Part shown: one piece after another, positions 1 through 10,808 of the stretch
How the letters are laid out: every line of letters starts with the position of its first letter
Position numbering within the stretch: position 1 is the first letter of the stretch
Source: Panicum virgatum
Taxonomy: Eukaryota > Streptophyta > Magnoliopsida > Poales > Poaceae
DNA length: 64,000 nt
Assembly (NCBI RefSeq): GCF_016808335.1
Contig: NC_053141.1
Span: 28,253,581-28,317,580, forward strand
Reading direction: 5' to 3'
Program-made: the position numbers and the translations under genes
Notes under the pieces: generated by a model
The model's database searches: none
The model's input: only the letters and a program-made list of their open reading frames with translations
What the model was told of the DNA's origin: nothing

Positions 1-2374
1 CAGATAGAAGCTTCCCGTCAACCCCAAGTCTACAACCTTCACCACGAGACAAATCCTCCTCAAGAGCAGCATTACCAAGCAAACCCCCCTTTTGATCCAA
101 CTTCTCCGATATCCCCACAGCTTCAGCTCACACCCTGGCCCTCGGCTACAAGCCCACACAGTTGCCAAAGTACAACGGCTCTGTGGACCCAAACCAGTTC
201 CTCATGACCTACGAGGCAACAATAGCCTCGACAGGAAGAGACGACCCCATCATGGCCAAATTATTTGTTATGGCTTGCGAATGTCCTCTCGCAACATGGT
301 ATTCCTACCTTCCACCACTGTCGATCACAAGTTGGTTTCACCTCCGGGACAGACTGAAACAAGATTTCTAAGTCTTCAAGAAAGCAGCCATAACCTCCGT
401 GGAAGAGTTCCAATGCTTCCAGATGGATCGGGAGCCACTACCCGACTATCTCCGAAGGTTCGTCCAGAAGAAAGCGCAGACACCAAACTTCTCCGAGAAG
501 GCAGCAATAGAGAACTGCATTGCCGGGCTACTACCAAGCCAGCTAGCCTCACATCTCTCCAGAGAACCCCCGAAGACATTGGCACAACTGTACACAGAAG
601 TGGAGAAGTATGCGAGGTCCGACGCAGACCATCGCATAAGGGTTGAGCAAAGAAAGCTGATGAGACAACAGCAAGGCTGGCCACACGGCAACCAGAACAG
701 TACAAGACACAACCCTCAATACATATTCCCAGTGGAACCTTTGCAGAGGGCATCTCAACACCACGACGCTAAACCCTACATAACACCCCCTGCTCTGCAA
801 ACATTCAATTCACAACCAAGCAATCACTGCCATGACCCCCATAGAGGAGGCAGATCCACCCGTGGCCGGGGGCGTGGAAGAGGCCGAGGCCAGGGACCTC
901 CGGACCAACCGAAAAAATTCTTCTGTCACTTCCATGGCACAGAGTCAGACCATACCACGAACCACTGCCCAGAAAAGAAGAAAACCCTTGATATAATGGA
1001 AGCAGAGAAGAAAGCAAAACTGGTCAGTCACACAAGCTGGACTGGATCAGGCCAAACCTATAACCCCCAGCAAATCCAACATTACAACCTCGTACCCTCG
1101 AGCCATGCATACAACCCCACTCCGCAGGCATTACCCTCAGTACCACCCTTCAGCCCCTTCCAACCAATGCCAGCCTTTAGCTATAACCCATACCCAACAA
1201 ACTGGCAGCCCCCGCAGCCAAACTCTCAACGAGTGCAATCGCAACCTCCGAACTCCAACCCCCAAGAAAGCCTTCCGCCACCACCTACAGGGCCTCCGCT
1301 CAAGGAGGAGAATCCAAACCCCTATCAGAGTCAACCAGGTCCGCTGCCAACTTTTGGCATGATCATGCCCATCTCTGGGGGCTCCTCCCTCGAGTTTCAA
1401 AACAAGAGGCAAAGGAAAAACTACTTTAAGCAAGTTCACTCCATCATGCCCGAAGGTCTTCACAAAAGAACACAGTGGTCTCAGTTCCCCATCATGTTCT
1501 CTGTGGAAGATGTGCAGCTACTCAGCTACCCTCACACTGATGCCCTTGTCATCGAAGCCAACATTCAAGGCTGGACAATAGGGAAGATCCTAGTGGATAC
1601 TGGAAGCTCTGCAGACATCATCTTCTCCAGTACCTTCGATCAAATGAACATCGATCGCAACCTCCTATAGCCATCAGATATCTCACTCATAGACTTCGGA
1701 GGCAAGAGGGTGAACGCCTTGGGCAAGATTGCATTGCCCGTATCCTTCGGGGACACATCCAATCCCAGGACAGAGCATGTAACCTTCAATGTGGTAGAAA
1801 TGAACTACCCCTACCTCACAATCTTCGGCAGAGGGCTCATCAATAAGTTTGAAGCAGTGGTCCACCAACTTTACCTATGCATGAAGATACCCGTTGCAAA
1901 AGGGGTTATCACTGTCCGAGGCAATCAACAGCTGGCCAGAGACATAGAAAGAGGTGTAGCCCCCAGACAGAGGAACGTACATGTCCTCGAGGCTGACAAG
2001 AAACCTCCGCCGTTCAAGGAGCCCAAGAGGGACAAAGAGAAGCAAAATTTTCAAGAAACAGAAACCAAAAGAGTACCCCTTGACAAATATTTGCCCGACA
2101 AGGAGGTTACCATAAGCACAACCCTCGCGCCAAAAGAAGAACAAAGTTTGTTAGAATTTCTTAACAAAAATCAAGACGTGTTCGCTTGGTCTGCAAGTGA
2201 CCTTCGCGGCGTAAGCCGCGACATAATTGAGCACAAGCTAGATATTGATCCCAAAGTTCGACCTAAAAAGCAGAAGCTTCGAAAGATGTCTGATGACAAG
2301 GTCGCAGCTGTTAAGGCGGAGGTTCAGAGGCTCCTAGATGCGAAGGTCATCAGGGAGGTCAAGTACCAACCTGG
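1..2374 (+). pseudogene. gag-pol: Tat-A gag and protease, start of RT (degraded)
   Basis: One frame runs from the left edge through the Gag domain (region around 160-700), a Pro/Gln-rich linker and a variant zinc knuckle near 922-964 (C-x2-H-x5-H-x4-C, as in Tat elements). The aspartic protease has its D-T-G at about 1596-1604 within the stretch [12 protein letters not shown]. The frame is interrupted by TAA at 369 and TAG at 1668, and about 2370 it shifts by one base just before the RT core (RLLDAKVIREV then a frame change). Upstream coding continues off the window, so no start codon can be given. This was the capsid and maturation part of the polyprotein; it cannot now be translated whole. 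Confidence 0.85.
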
Positions 2375-3655
2375 CTGGCCAACATCGTCCCCGTCAAGAA
2401 AAAGAATGGAAAGTGGCGAATGTGTATTGACTTCACAGATCTGAACAAGGCCTGCCCGAAGGATGATTTCCCGCTACCAAGAATTGACAAGGTGGTCGAT
2501 GATGCCGCCAACAGCCAAATGATGTCCCTCCTTGACTGCTTCTCGGGATACCATCAAATATGAATGAGAAAAGAAGATGAAGAGAAAACTAGCTTTACTA
2601 CCCCCTTCGGCACCTACTGTTTTGTAAGGATGCCCGAAGGTCTCAAGAATGCAGGACATACATTCTCAAGAATGTCAGCAGTTGTGCTTGCTCCTCAGCT
2701 GCGAAGGAACATACTGGCCTACGTCGATGACATTGTAGTTGTCAGTACCCACAGAGAGAACCATGTGGCAGACCTGGTTGAAACCTTTGCTAACCTTGGG
2801 AAGGGAAACTTAAGCCTAAATCTGGAAAAATGTGTCTTCGGAGTGCACAAGGGTAAGGTCCTGGGCTGTTTGGTTTCAACAAAGGGCATCGAGGCAAATC
2901 CAGAGAAAATCAAGGCCTTGCAAGATATGGAAGAGCCACAATCAATCAGAGAGGTACAAAAGCTCATAGGAAGAATAGCAGCCTTAAGCCGATTCATTCC
3001 TCGATCAGCGGATCAAAGCTTATCGTTCTTCAAGGTCCTCCGAAGCGCAAGCAAATTTGTATGGGGCGAAGAGCAATCGAAGGCCTTTCATGACCTTAAA
3101 GAATACTTGAAAAACATGGCAAAAATGATCTCACCTAATCCCAAGGACCCCCTGCTGCTCTACGTTTCAGCTTCCCCTTTGGCCGTCAGCGCAGCACTTG
3201 TAGTGGAAAGGTAGATCGAGGGCCACCTAAAGCAACTACCAGTTTACTTTGTCTCAGAGGCACTCTCAAACTCCATGTTGTTCTATTCGAAACTTGAAAA
3301 AATTGCCTATGCAGTGGTAATGGCTTCAAGGAAGCTAAGGCATTACTTCGAAGGTCATAGAATGATAGTAGTGACAAGCCAACCTATACATGACTTGTTC
3401 ATAACAGAGAGGCCTCGGCAGGAATAAGCAAATGGGCTGCGGAGCTTTGAGAATTCTACATAGATATCGAGAGAAGAACCGTCATCAAGTCACAAGTACT
3501 AGCAAATTTCATCGCTGATTGGACTAACCCCACTTTCTAGCAAGAGGCACCCATAGAACCATGGGTCACATACTGCAACGGGGCATGGTGCAATGACGGA
3601 GTAGGCATCTCCGCAGTCATTCAGTCACCTTCGGGGACCAAGTACAGATACGCTG
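2375..3655 (+). pseudogene. pol: Tat-A reverse transcriptase, RNase H and first part of the second RNase H
   Basis: After the frame change the RT fingers and palm are recognisable (DLNKACPKDDFPLPRID, then the catalytic Y-V-D-D at 2720-2731). The connection and RNase H1 domain follow to about 3420. A second, archaeal-type RNase H begins near 3570 (TYCNGAWCNDGVG), where CNG replaces the usual D-G pair. Breaks include TGA about 2561 (where W is expected), TAG at 3212 and further stops near 3425-3540. The reading is cut at 3655 by Athila-1 and resumes at 38980. Function was reverse transcription of the element's RNA. Confidence 0.85.
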
Positions 3656-4162
3656 TGTTGACGGTCATTAACGACCAATTTCGACCGTCAACTCCTACAC
3701 GAAAAGGAACCAAAATGTGGAATAAATGCTAGGATAGATTTATTTACTAACAGATTCCATAGCTGATGTTCTAGAATGTGTGCAGGTGATTTTGAGCTAA
3801 TTTTGCAGCATAATGGTGTGGTTTAATCCAAGACACAACGTTCTGATGAATCAGGACGTGACACGTGTCAGAATATGGAGTATATGGCCCACCAGAGCAA
3901 GGAACCGACATGATAAAAGATAAACCTCATGCCATTGACAAGTGGGCCCAGGAAGGAACCCGTGGACCGAAAGTGGTGGTCGGTGGGCCCACTGGGAGGC
4001 CGGGCGACCTACTGGTCGGCTGACCAGGCCCATGGGCCCCACCGCCTCAACTTTGCCACGTGGTGCTCCCTCACTGGCTCCCAATGTCGGTTCTGCAGAG
4101 AAGAGCTACGATCTCGGGGTGGCGCCCTCCTATAAATACAAAGGCAGGGGTAGAGGAACACA

Positions 4163-4227
<65 letters not shown>

Positions 4228-4902
4228 CTCACCCTCTCAACTCACCCTTCCTCCCTTGGAGCTTGAGGCCTTCATCCTAGATGCTTAGGTAGACTAGGAG
4301 GTGTAGAAGAAGAGGAGGGGAGTGAGGAGGAGTCGGGGGAAGTGCCGGGTTTGTCGGCACTCTTCTCCGCTTGTACCTCAACGGATGCTTATTCGGTTGT
4401 AAGTATTCGAGACTTTCTTTCTTTTTTTATCTGGAATTAGAGTTTAGATCGCAAGTTATCATATCTGCCTTATATTAGTTGATGTGTATGCTAGCGAGTA
4501 GCATTTGATCTTAGCTTAAGCCCCGGATAGAAAAGGGTAGTCTTGGCCAGGGCTAAGGTTAGTAGGGAAAGACATAGATGTGGTGTCTAGGATGGACTAT
4601 ACCACTCAGTTGTCTGATAGTCCCACGGTTTGTAAAGGTAGCCGGCAGGTGGTGACAGCCCTGTTCGAGCCTTCTAGTAATCCTCCACGTTCGGATATTG
4701 GAAAGAGCATCATTTAGGAGCTATCGGCTTGTATAAGCCGGTCGACACTTTTAGCTCGAAGTATAACGGCGATGTGATCTCTTCTTCTAGGCATATATTT
4801 TAGATATAGAAAGTCCTCTCTTCTGTCTCTCCACACTGACATGTGTGTCCTTGGATGAACCTGAACCTGTAGATAGCGTACTCACGTTCCTCAGTGGATA
4901 CG
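3656..4902 (+). repeat. Athila-1 5' LTR, left portion (continues at 30100-30183)
   Basis: It matches the 3' LTR at 37674-38974 along its length. It has a TATA box (TATAAATA, 4131-4138) followed by a CA microsatellite (4159-4226), then R/U5 sequence. The last five bases (ATACG, 4898-4902) are the target duplication of Tat-B, and the LTR picks up again at 30100. The two parts total about 1331 bp against 1301 bp for the intact 3' LTR; the longer CA tract accounts for most of the difference. Confidence 0.92.
4131..4226 (+). promoter_or_regulatory. Athila-1 LTR core promoter: TATA box followed by CA repeat
   Basis: TATAAATA lies at 4131-4138 and an imperfect (CA)n tract at 4159-4226, about 20 nt downstream. 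Transcription would therefore start at or just inside the dinucleotide tract. The 3' LTR copy has the same arrangement (38141-38148, repeat 38169-38212, about 24 bp shorter). The start site itself is inferred from spacing only. Confidence 0.6.
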
Positions 4903-6122
4903 TGTTGTCGGTTGAAACCCACCGGCGAGCAGCGGCAGGCAACACGAAGAGCCGGGAGGTTGCCGGGGCGTTGGCAGGCACTGCTCCCTCGTCGACGGCC
5001 CGCAATTCCAGCACGCGCCGCGGCTTGTGAAGACGCAGGGCATGCCACCTGACCTATACCCGATCAGGAAGGTGCGGACGTGCTTGCAATGATTTGCCTG
5101 CATACACAAACATGTAGAAACATAAGTCCGAGCCGTGGTCGGCTCCCCGGGACGACTCTTGCATCGGCTTTAAAGAGCCGATCTAGTCCTGGTGTCAGAT
5201 GGGATCTGTTTACATCTGGATATTGATGATTAAAGCGAATAACTATAAAGCTGCTTCAATTAAACCTAAATGATCTAATCCATGATGGTAAAGGCTTCAC
5301 TGCTAGGTCGGAACATCCTACATGTGATTGGGCCTAATAAACGTAACGGATAACTAAACCATAACCAAAACAGAGGCCTAAGAACTAGCAAAAGCCGATT
5401 CCCGGATCAATTCCCTGTTAAGACTAAAGCAGAGCATCTAACACGCCACCGGATCGTCCAACCCGTTTGCAAGGCCTAACCTAGCAGATATTACGCCAAC
5501 TCTTAAGAATAAGAGCAAACCATAACAGATTAGATCTACCAGACATAAAGGAAGCAGAGTGTTGCCTTTACGCAGCTAACTCTATGCAACAAGAGCTAGA
5601 AAAAGATGATAACATGATCGCGTAAAGACAACATGATATTCGTAGACAATAAGCAACAAAGCACGACAGATCTACTAAAAGCCATGCTATGAACATCAGG
5701 ATAACTAGTACTACTCGCCATAAAAAACGCTTCAGTACAAGTAATACCAAGGTAAAAGCAAGAACAACGCTGCCCCTGATCGCAAGGAGCGATCAGGGCA
5801 GCATGGCGCTTACTTGGATGAAACCCTAAGATTAGGGGTGGTGATGCGCCAAGATTGTTGATTGCGAGACGTGATGACGTTCTTCTTTTCATGAATAACA
5901 TAGGGTACATATTTATAGTCTGGAGACTTGGGAAACAATCTAAACTGATCTTGTCCCGATCGGACTCTATCTCTAATCTTAAACTAAATTTAAAGATACA
6001 TGGCTCATGTGGCCCAAACGCTCACGCAAAAGCCGATTTACAAGCCTTCTTCAGTCTCCTGCTTCAAGCCCATCTTGCTTTCAGCCCATAAATTAATCCT
6101 GTTAATTTATGGCGATAATACA
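4903..6122 (-). repeat. Tat-B 3' LTR
   Basis: It starts TGTTGTCGGT on the + strand and ends GATAATACA, and pairs with 28878-30094 over its full length apart from small indels. It contains the - strand TATA box near 5906-5915 and several AGCCGAT/ATCGGCT motifs typical of this element. A G-rich stretch directly to its right (6123-6137, read on the - strand as AACCAGGGGGCA) is the polypurine tract, which fixes the LTR boundary. Confidence 0.92.
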
Positions 6123-6208
6123 TGCCCCCTGGTTTTGGCAATGATAGTTCCAAAACCACTCCGTCGCTTCATCTTCCCGTTAATGCTCATTAAACACACT
6201 GCAACCAC
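6123..6208 (-). other. Tat-B polypurine tract and first 3' untranslated bases
   Basis: On the - strand the sequence next to the LTR reads AAAACCAGGGGGCA, a purine-rich primer for plus-strand DNA synthesis. The remaining ~70 bases are non-coding. The Tekay element is inserted at 6208; its target duplication is ACCAC at 6204-6208, and the host sequence resumes at 17837. Confidence 0.75.
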
Positions 6209-9138
6209 TGTAACATCCTAGTTTTCATCATGATTAACGGGGAGTGTTGAAATTTATAATGCAAAACTTCTAGAAGGTTCTATAAAAAAATAAGGATAAA
6301 CCATGGCGTAATTTTGTTCACCATGACAAGGTTCTAGAATGTTCCACAAGAATCATAAGAAGACAAGAAGCTTGGATATTTTCTTGTCATGGTAAAATTT
6401 AGAATTTTCTAGAATTAGATATTTATAGGGAACTTAGATATTTGTAGGGAACTTCCTAGAGTGTGACAAGTGTCACTCATCCAAGAGGGTATGGGTGCCT
6501 ATATAAGGAGGGTGCCACCCCTTGCCATACTACTCCACCCCATCCCACACACATCCAAGGGCATGGTAGAAGTGAGCATAGGTAGAGTGTGCTAGGTGTG
6601 TGTCCCTTTGTTGCTTCAATAAGGTAAGCGTCTTTATAAGTGTTAGTCTCCCGGTTAAATGTAAGTACTTAGTGTATAAGTTGTGATCCATCGAAGGTTG
6701 GCTCTGCCACCCGGGATCACAAAAGGGTCTGGGCTTCATCGAAGGTTGGCTCTGCCACCCAGAAGCCAGCTTCATCTGTTGGTAGGCTCTGCCTCCCGGA
6801 AGCAAAAGGCGGCTCTGCCGTCAAAAGGGCCCGGTACACTAAGTAACTAGAAGCTGACCGACTCTGAATTGAGTTGGTGTAGATCCTCAACTTAGTAGGG
6901 CTGTCTCAATTTCCAACAATCACTAAAATATAACTTATGTTGCAATTAAACTAGTAACGTAAAATAATACTAACGTCATACGCGGTATTACATAACTACT
7001 AGGTAAATTATTTTATAATCTTGGCTTTCGTTAGTACATTCGTTCTCTCCAGTAACCAGCATACGCATGCTTGAACAGAAATCATATCGTCTCCATAAAA
7101 GCCTCTCGAGTCACCGTACCATGCCATAATTCCCAGACAATCATGACAGCACCTACCTCCTTTGCCATAACTTCATCATCCCCTAGAAGCCACAGAGTAC
7201 CCACACCATTGACCTTGAAAAGACCCGTCATGGCAGCACCCACCTCGCTAAAAATCAGGATCGTCACGCACAATGCCGGCCGAGATTTTTTTTCCGCCGA
7301 ACCGCCTCACCCGCTCGCTCTCACTCGCGCACGCGCGACACGCCGGCCCCACGACGGGACCGCGCACTGCCGCCGGCATCACGCCGTGCCGCCCACTCCC
7401 GCGTCCCCACCTCGCCCACGCCGCTGCAGCGCCCTCGCCGGCTTTGCCGCCTCGACGCCCGCGCCTTCAGTGCTGCCACTATTTGCATTGACGACGAGCT
7501 GCCACAGCCCACGCCGTCGCCGTCCCTACGTGACGCCGCTGCTGCTCTCCTCGCCTATAAAAGGAGCAAGGCCGTGACGAGCCCCGTCACCCGCCCAAGC
7601 ACACCGAGCCACTTCGCTCCGCTAGCTGAACCACTCCTCCCGAGCCCAGCTGACTCACGAAATGAAGCTCCAACGATTGATCCACCCCCTCGAGCTGTTC
7701 CGCGCCAAGGTGAGATGGCAGGCAGCTTCCCCGACCATTAACTCCACTAATAAAGGCCCAAAACACCCACCAGGCCGTGAGCACTTAATCCAAATCATTC
7801 TACCAACCAATACTGTAAACTCAATATCTTCTTCATCTCAACTCCTTTTCACGTAACTCTTTTCCTAAACTCTCCTCACATCATATACTATCTATTCCCC
7901 CTATTTTCATCTCCATTTGAGCTTATTGCTTGCTTGTGTTTGTTTGCCGGTTGTGCCATTCTCGCCCGTAGATCACGGAGTGACCGAGGAGGAGCCCGCC
8001 AAGGAGCCAGAAGACCCGTACCACGAGCAGGAAGCCGCCGCCGATGACGCGTACACAAGCGAAGGCAAGTTTCATCGACCCCTACGTGAGCGGTTGCATC
8101 CATGTGAGGACGGTTAGCTGTAGCCAGGGTCTAGGATCGATTACATATACCAGTACTTGAGTGATTGAGTGTGCTCATGCATGCATCTGAGTAGTCATGC
8201 ATATTCAGAGCTGAGAATAGGATACGAAGGGATCTGGCTGAGACCAGGGCAGCTGGGTATGCTGGAGCCGGCGCTACCGTGGTGGTAGACCAGCAGGTGA
8301 GTGCTACCGTGGTGGTAGGCTCGAGTTGACATGTTGAGGGATGGTTGTTGCCCTGGTGAACCATAAGGACCGAGTTGTTTTGACATCTCACCTAGCTTAC
8401 TTTCAGTACGACCACATGAGTTTGTATGGGCAAACCTTAGCCTAATCCCACTGGCTAACCTGGTAGTCGTCCGAGGTGGATATGCTTTGGGGTGAGACCT
8501 GGATTGGTCCAGACCCGAGGGTTTGGGGGCGACTAGTCGGGGTTGAGCCACGGCTGGGTGTCGGCTATGTCGGTTGTCCGTTCGGGCAGCCGAGCGTGTG
8601 GGTACAGTGTACGACCTCTATAGAGTGTATAATCCATTCGAATGGTCCGTGCCCACGGTATGGACAGGCTACGGTGTGGTCCTGACAACTAGTGAGCTAC
8701 CTACTGTGGGTTGTGTCGGGAAGAGTTGCATACCATTAGTTGTATTGCTAATGCATTGTGCTTAATGTGCGTCGTGCATGTCATTCCCCTCCCGTAGGAT
8801 GAGGTGGAGCTTGCTGAGTACTTTTGTACTCACCCCTGTTGATTTTTCTCCAGAGGATCCTGACTTTGTGCTAGAAGACTACGAGTAGATCGTGTCCGCA
8901 CCCAAGCTGATCGAGTGGAGCCGTGATGGATGAAGAGCTAGTCCTGCATGTCGCTATGCTAGTTGTTATCCTATGGTTGTTCTGTGTAGCTTTGTGTTGT
9001 CACTTTACTCCTCATGTACGTGTTAAATAAAGCTCTGTATGACTCTGGACTCCACTTGATGTAACATGTATTATGCCGGAGACCTTATTCGGTAATTAAT
9101 ACATGGTTTAGCCTTGATCTTCGGGTCGGGGCGCTTCA
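6209..9138 (+). repeat. Tekay 5' LTR
   Basis: Its length of 2930 bp equals that of the 3' LTR. It carries a TATA box (TATATAAG) at 6500-6507, a partly repeated block around 6687-6800 (GTTGGCTCTGCCACCC twice, with shorter GGCTCTGCC variants) and a GC-rich interval at 7270-7640 that includes a second TATA-like TATAAAAG near 7556. A doubled GCTACCGTGGTGGTAG lies at about 8273 and 8304. Open frames inside it occur identically in the other LTR and resemble no protein, so I do not annotate them. Confidence 0.93.
6500..6507 (+). promoter_or_regulatory. Tekay LTR TATA box
   Basis: TATATAAG lies about 290 bp into the LTR and is repeated at 15193-15200 in the 3' LTR. It is the best core-promoter candidate for the element's genomic RNA. 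The position is inferred from sequence only. Confidence 0.5.
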
Positions 9139-9140
9139 GG

Positions 9141-9153
9141 TGGTATCAGAGCC
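9141..9153 (+). other. Tekay primer binding site (initiator tRNA-Met)
   Basis: TGGTATCAGAGCC starts two bases after the 5' LTR end and is the classic plant primer site complementary to the 3' end of initiator tRNA-Met. It is unmutated, unlike the Athila-1 primer site. Confidence 0.92.
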
Positions 9154-9281
9154 ATGCTTGGCTGTAGGACGCGAACCGATAATAAACGATGACCGTAGGA
9201 GCCCTAGGATGGTCAATCCTTGAAAATATATTACTCCTTAAACTTTATCCTTGTTATGCTAACCCTACCCTTGAAAATCAG

Positions 9282-10013
9282 ATGGCGGATGACTGGACCA
9301 CCACCTACTGCATCAACGAAGATGGATTCCCCAGGGTGCTTTATGCTGCCATGGTGCGACTTGGTATTCCGAAATGACCGGAGTACGTGGGTCGTGAGTT
9401 CATGGAGCATGGCACCGAAAGTTGTGAGGTCACTATCCATATTGGTGCCAGTGATAAGTACTTGGAGATGCAACCCTGGAGCGTCACCGCCACTGGAGCC
9501 CGTATGCCTGACACCATTCAACTTGCAGCTCGCAAGGCGCTGCGGTACCTGTGCCAGATGTTTGAATGGCACTTGGGTTCCACTCCCATGAAGTACTTTC
9601 CACCGCTGGACCGTAGCCGTCCTGCTTGGGCGGCGAGGATCCGCAACCTGGAGAGCCCCGCAGGGACAGAGAAGAACCCCACAGTTGTCGCTATGTCTGG
9701 CTATTTGCTTAGCCTCGACGATTTGTGCGACCAACTGCATCAGCGTGTGAGAGATTTAATCCAGCGTGCTGAGGAAGCGGAGTCCCGTTGGCGTAAGGCT
9801 AAACTGGTCGTAGCCCAGGCAGAAGCCCGAGCAGCCGAAACTGAAAGCCACCTTGCCATGGCCGAAGAGAACCTTAGGGAGCAGGCAGATCGCCATAGTC
9901 AGCTCCTTAGGGGTGTCTACCTAGTGGACCGTGCCAAGTGCAAGGAACGCCATCCCAGGACTGCCGCGGAGCCGCTAATCCTAGAGGGAATCCCTCTGTG
10001 TTCCTCGTCCTAA
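9282..10013 (+). pseudogene. Extra 5' ORF of the Tekay element, between LTR and gag
   Basis: An open frame starts at ATG 9282 (MADDWTTTYCINEDGF), is stopped by TGA at 9375-9377, and continues in the same frame to 10013. The TGA sits where an Arg CGA is plausible. The central part (GREFMEHGTESCEVTIHIG, then ALRYLCQMFEWHLG) is of a type I recall from grass Tekay-like elements as a protein of unknown function; no enzymatic motif is visible. The last third (about 9720-9930) is Ala/Glu/Arg-rich and probably a coiled coil. It lies upstream of gag on the same strand. Whether it is translated separately, by readthrough, or is dead in this copy cannot be read from sequence. Confidence 0.7.
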
Positions 10014-10319
10014 CCACGCAGGAGGATTTGTGAATCAGTGCCGCCCACGCCTCCCGCATCTCTCCGAGATCCCGGAAACAGTGACCCCGAAGACCGTGTT
10101 GTAGGGCTCAGTAGTCGAGTCGTCCCGGCCGACCCTTAAAAGTCGAGCCGCATTATTGTAATCCGTCGTGTCATGTATCCTTGCTTGTTTGAATGAATGC
10201 TTGTTTTGGTGCTTAATGATTTGTTTGTGTGCATTGTGCGGTACAAAATATTTTTATATACAAATATACCCCAGCATTATACTAGGGGAGTCACCTAATC
10301 TTGCCCTCCTTGATCGTAG

Positions 10320-10808
10320 ATGTCTCGTCGCTTGAGCCGAGTCCAGGGACTCCATGCTCAGGAAGACGGTGACGAGGTCAACCCGAGAAACCAAGCCCCT
10401 CTGAATGTAGCCCCGGAAGCACCAGAAAATGGGCAACTACCGCCGCTACCTCCCCGTGCCCCAGCACCCATTGACATGGCAGCCATACTGCAGCAGCAGA
10501 ACCAACTCCTTCAAGTTCTTGTGACCACTCTCACAGCTCAAGCTCAAGGCAATCTTGGCAACAATAGACCTGCAATGCAACATAATGGCATTGGCAGCAG
10601 AATTGCAGATTTCAACCGCTTGCAGCCACCTAAGTTTGGAGGATCTGATAACCCGATCGAGGCAGATGATTGGCTGCGAGAAATTGAAATGAAGCTTGAA
10701 GTGGTCCATGCAGATGATAGAGACAAGGTTTTGGTCGCAGTACAGCAGCTAAAGGGACCAGCCCTTGCTTGGTGGCAGAGTTACCGGGAAATAAATGAAA
10801 AACGCTAA
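10320..10808 (+). CDS. gag: Tekay Gag N-terminal part
   Basis: Translation from ATG 10320 ([11 protein letters not shown]) gives a Gln/Pro-rich N terminus and then the conserved Retrotrans_gag start ([32 protein letters not shown]). It ends at 10808 only because the frame is lost in a run of five A at about 10798-10802. Removing one A would join it to the next ORF. Chromovirus Gag and Pol normally form one frame, so this is more likely a recent single-base insertion than a designed gag-pol boundary, which would not fall within the Gag domain. The product forms the virus-like particle core. Confidence 0.88.
   Translation: MSRRLSRVQGLHAQEDGDEVNPRNQAPLNVAPEAPENGQLPPLPPRAPAPIDMAAILQQQNQLLQVLVTTLTAQAQGNLGNNRPAMQHNGIGSRIADFNRLQPPKFGGSDNPIEADDWLREIEMKLEVVHADDRDKVLVAVQQLKGPALAWWQSYREINEKR

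Noticed and set aside
4009..4280. Open frames made of Thr-His or Val-Cys repeats over the CA tract
   Set aside because: They are translations of the LTR microsatellite in several frames, repeated at 37869-38266; not genes.
7071..8765. Several open frames in the Tekay 5' LTR, repeated at 15764-17458
   Set aside because: The same frames occur in both LTRs, lie on both strands, are GC-driven and resemble no protein.
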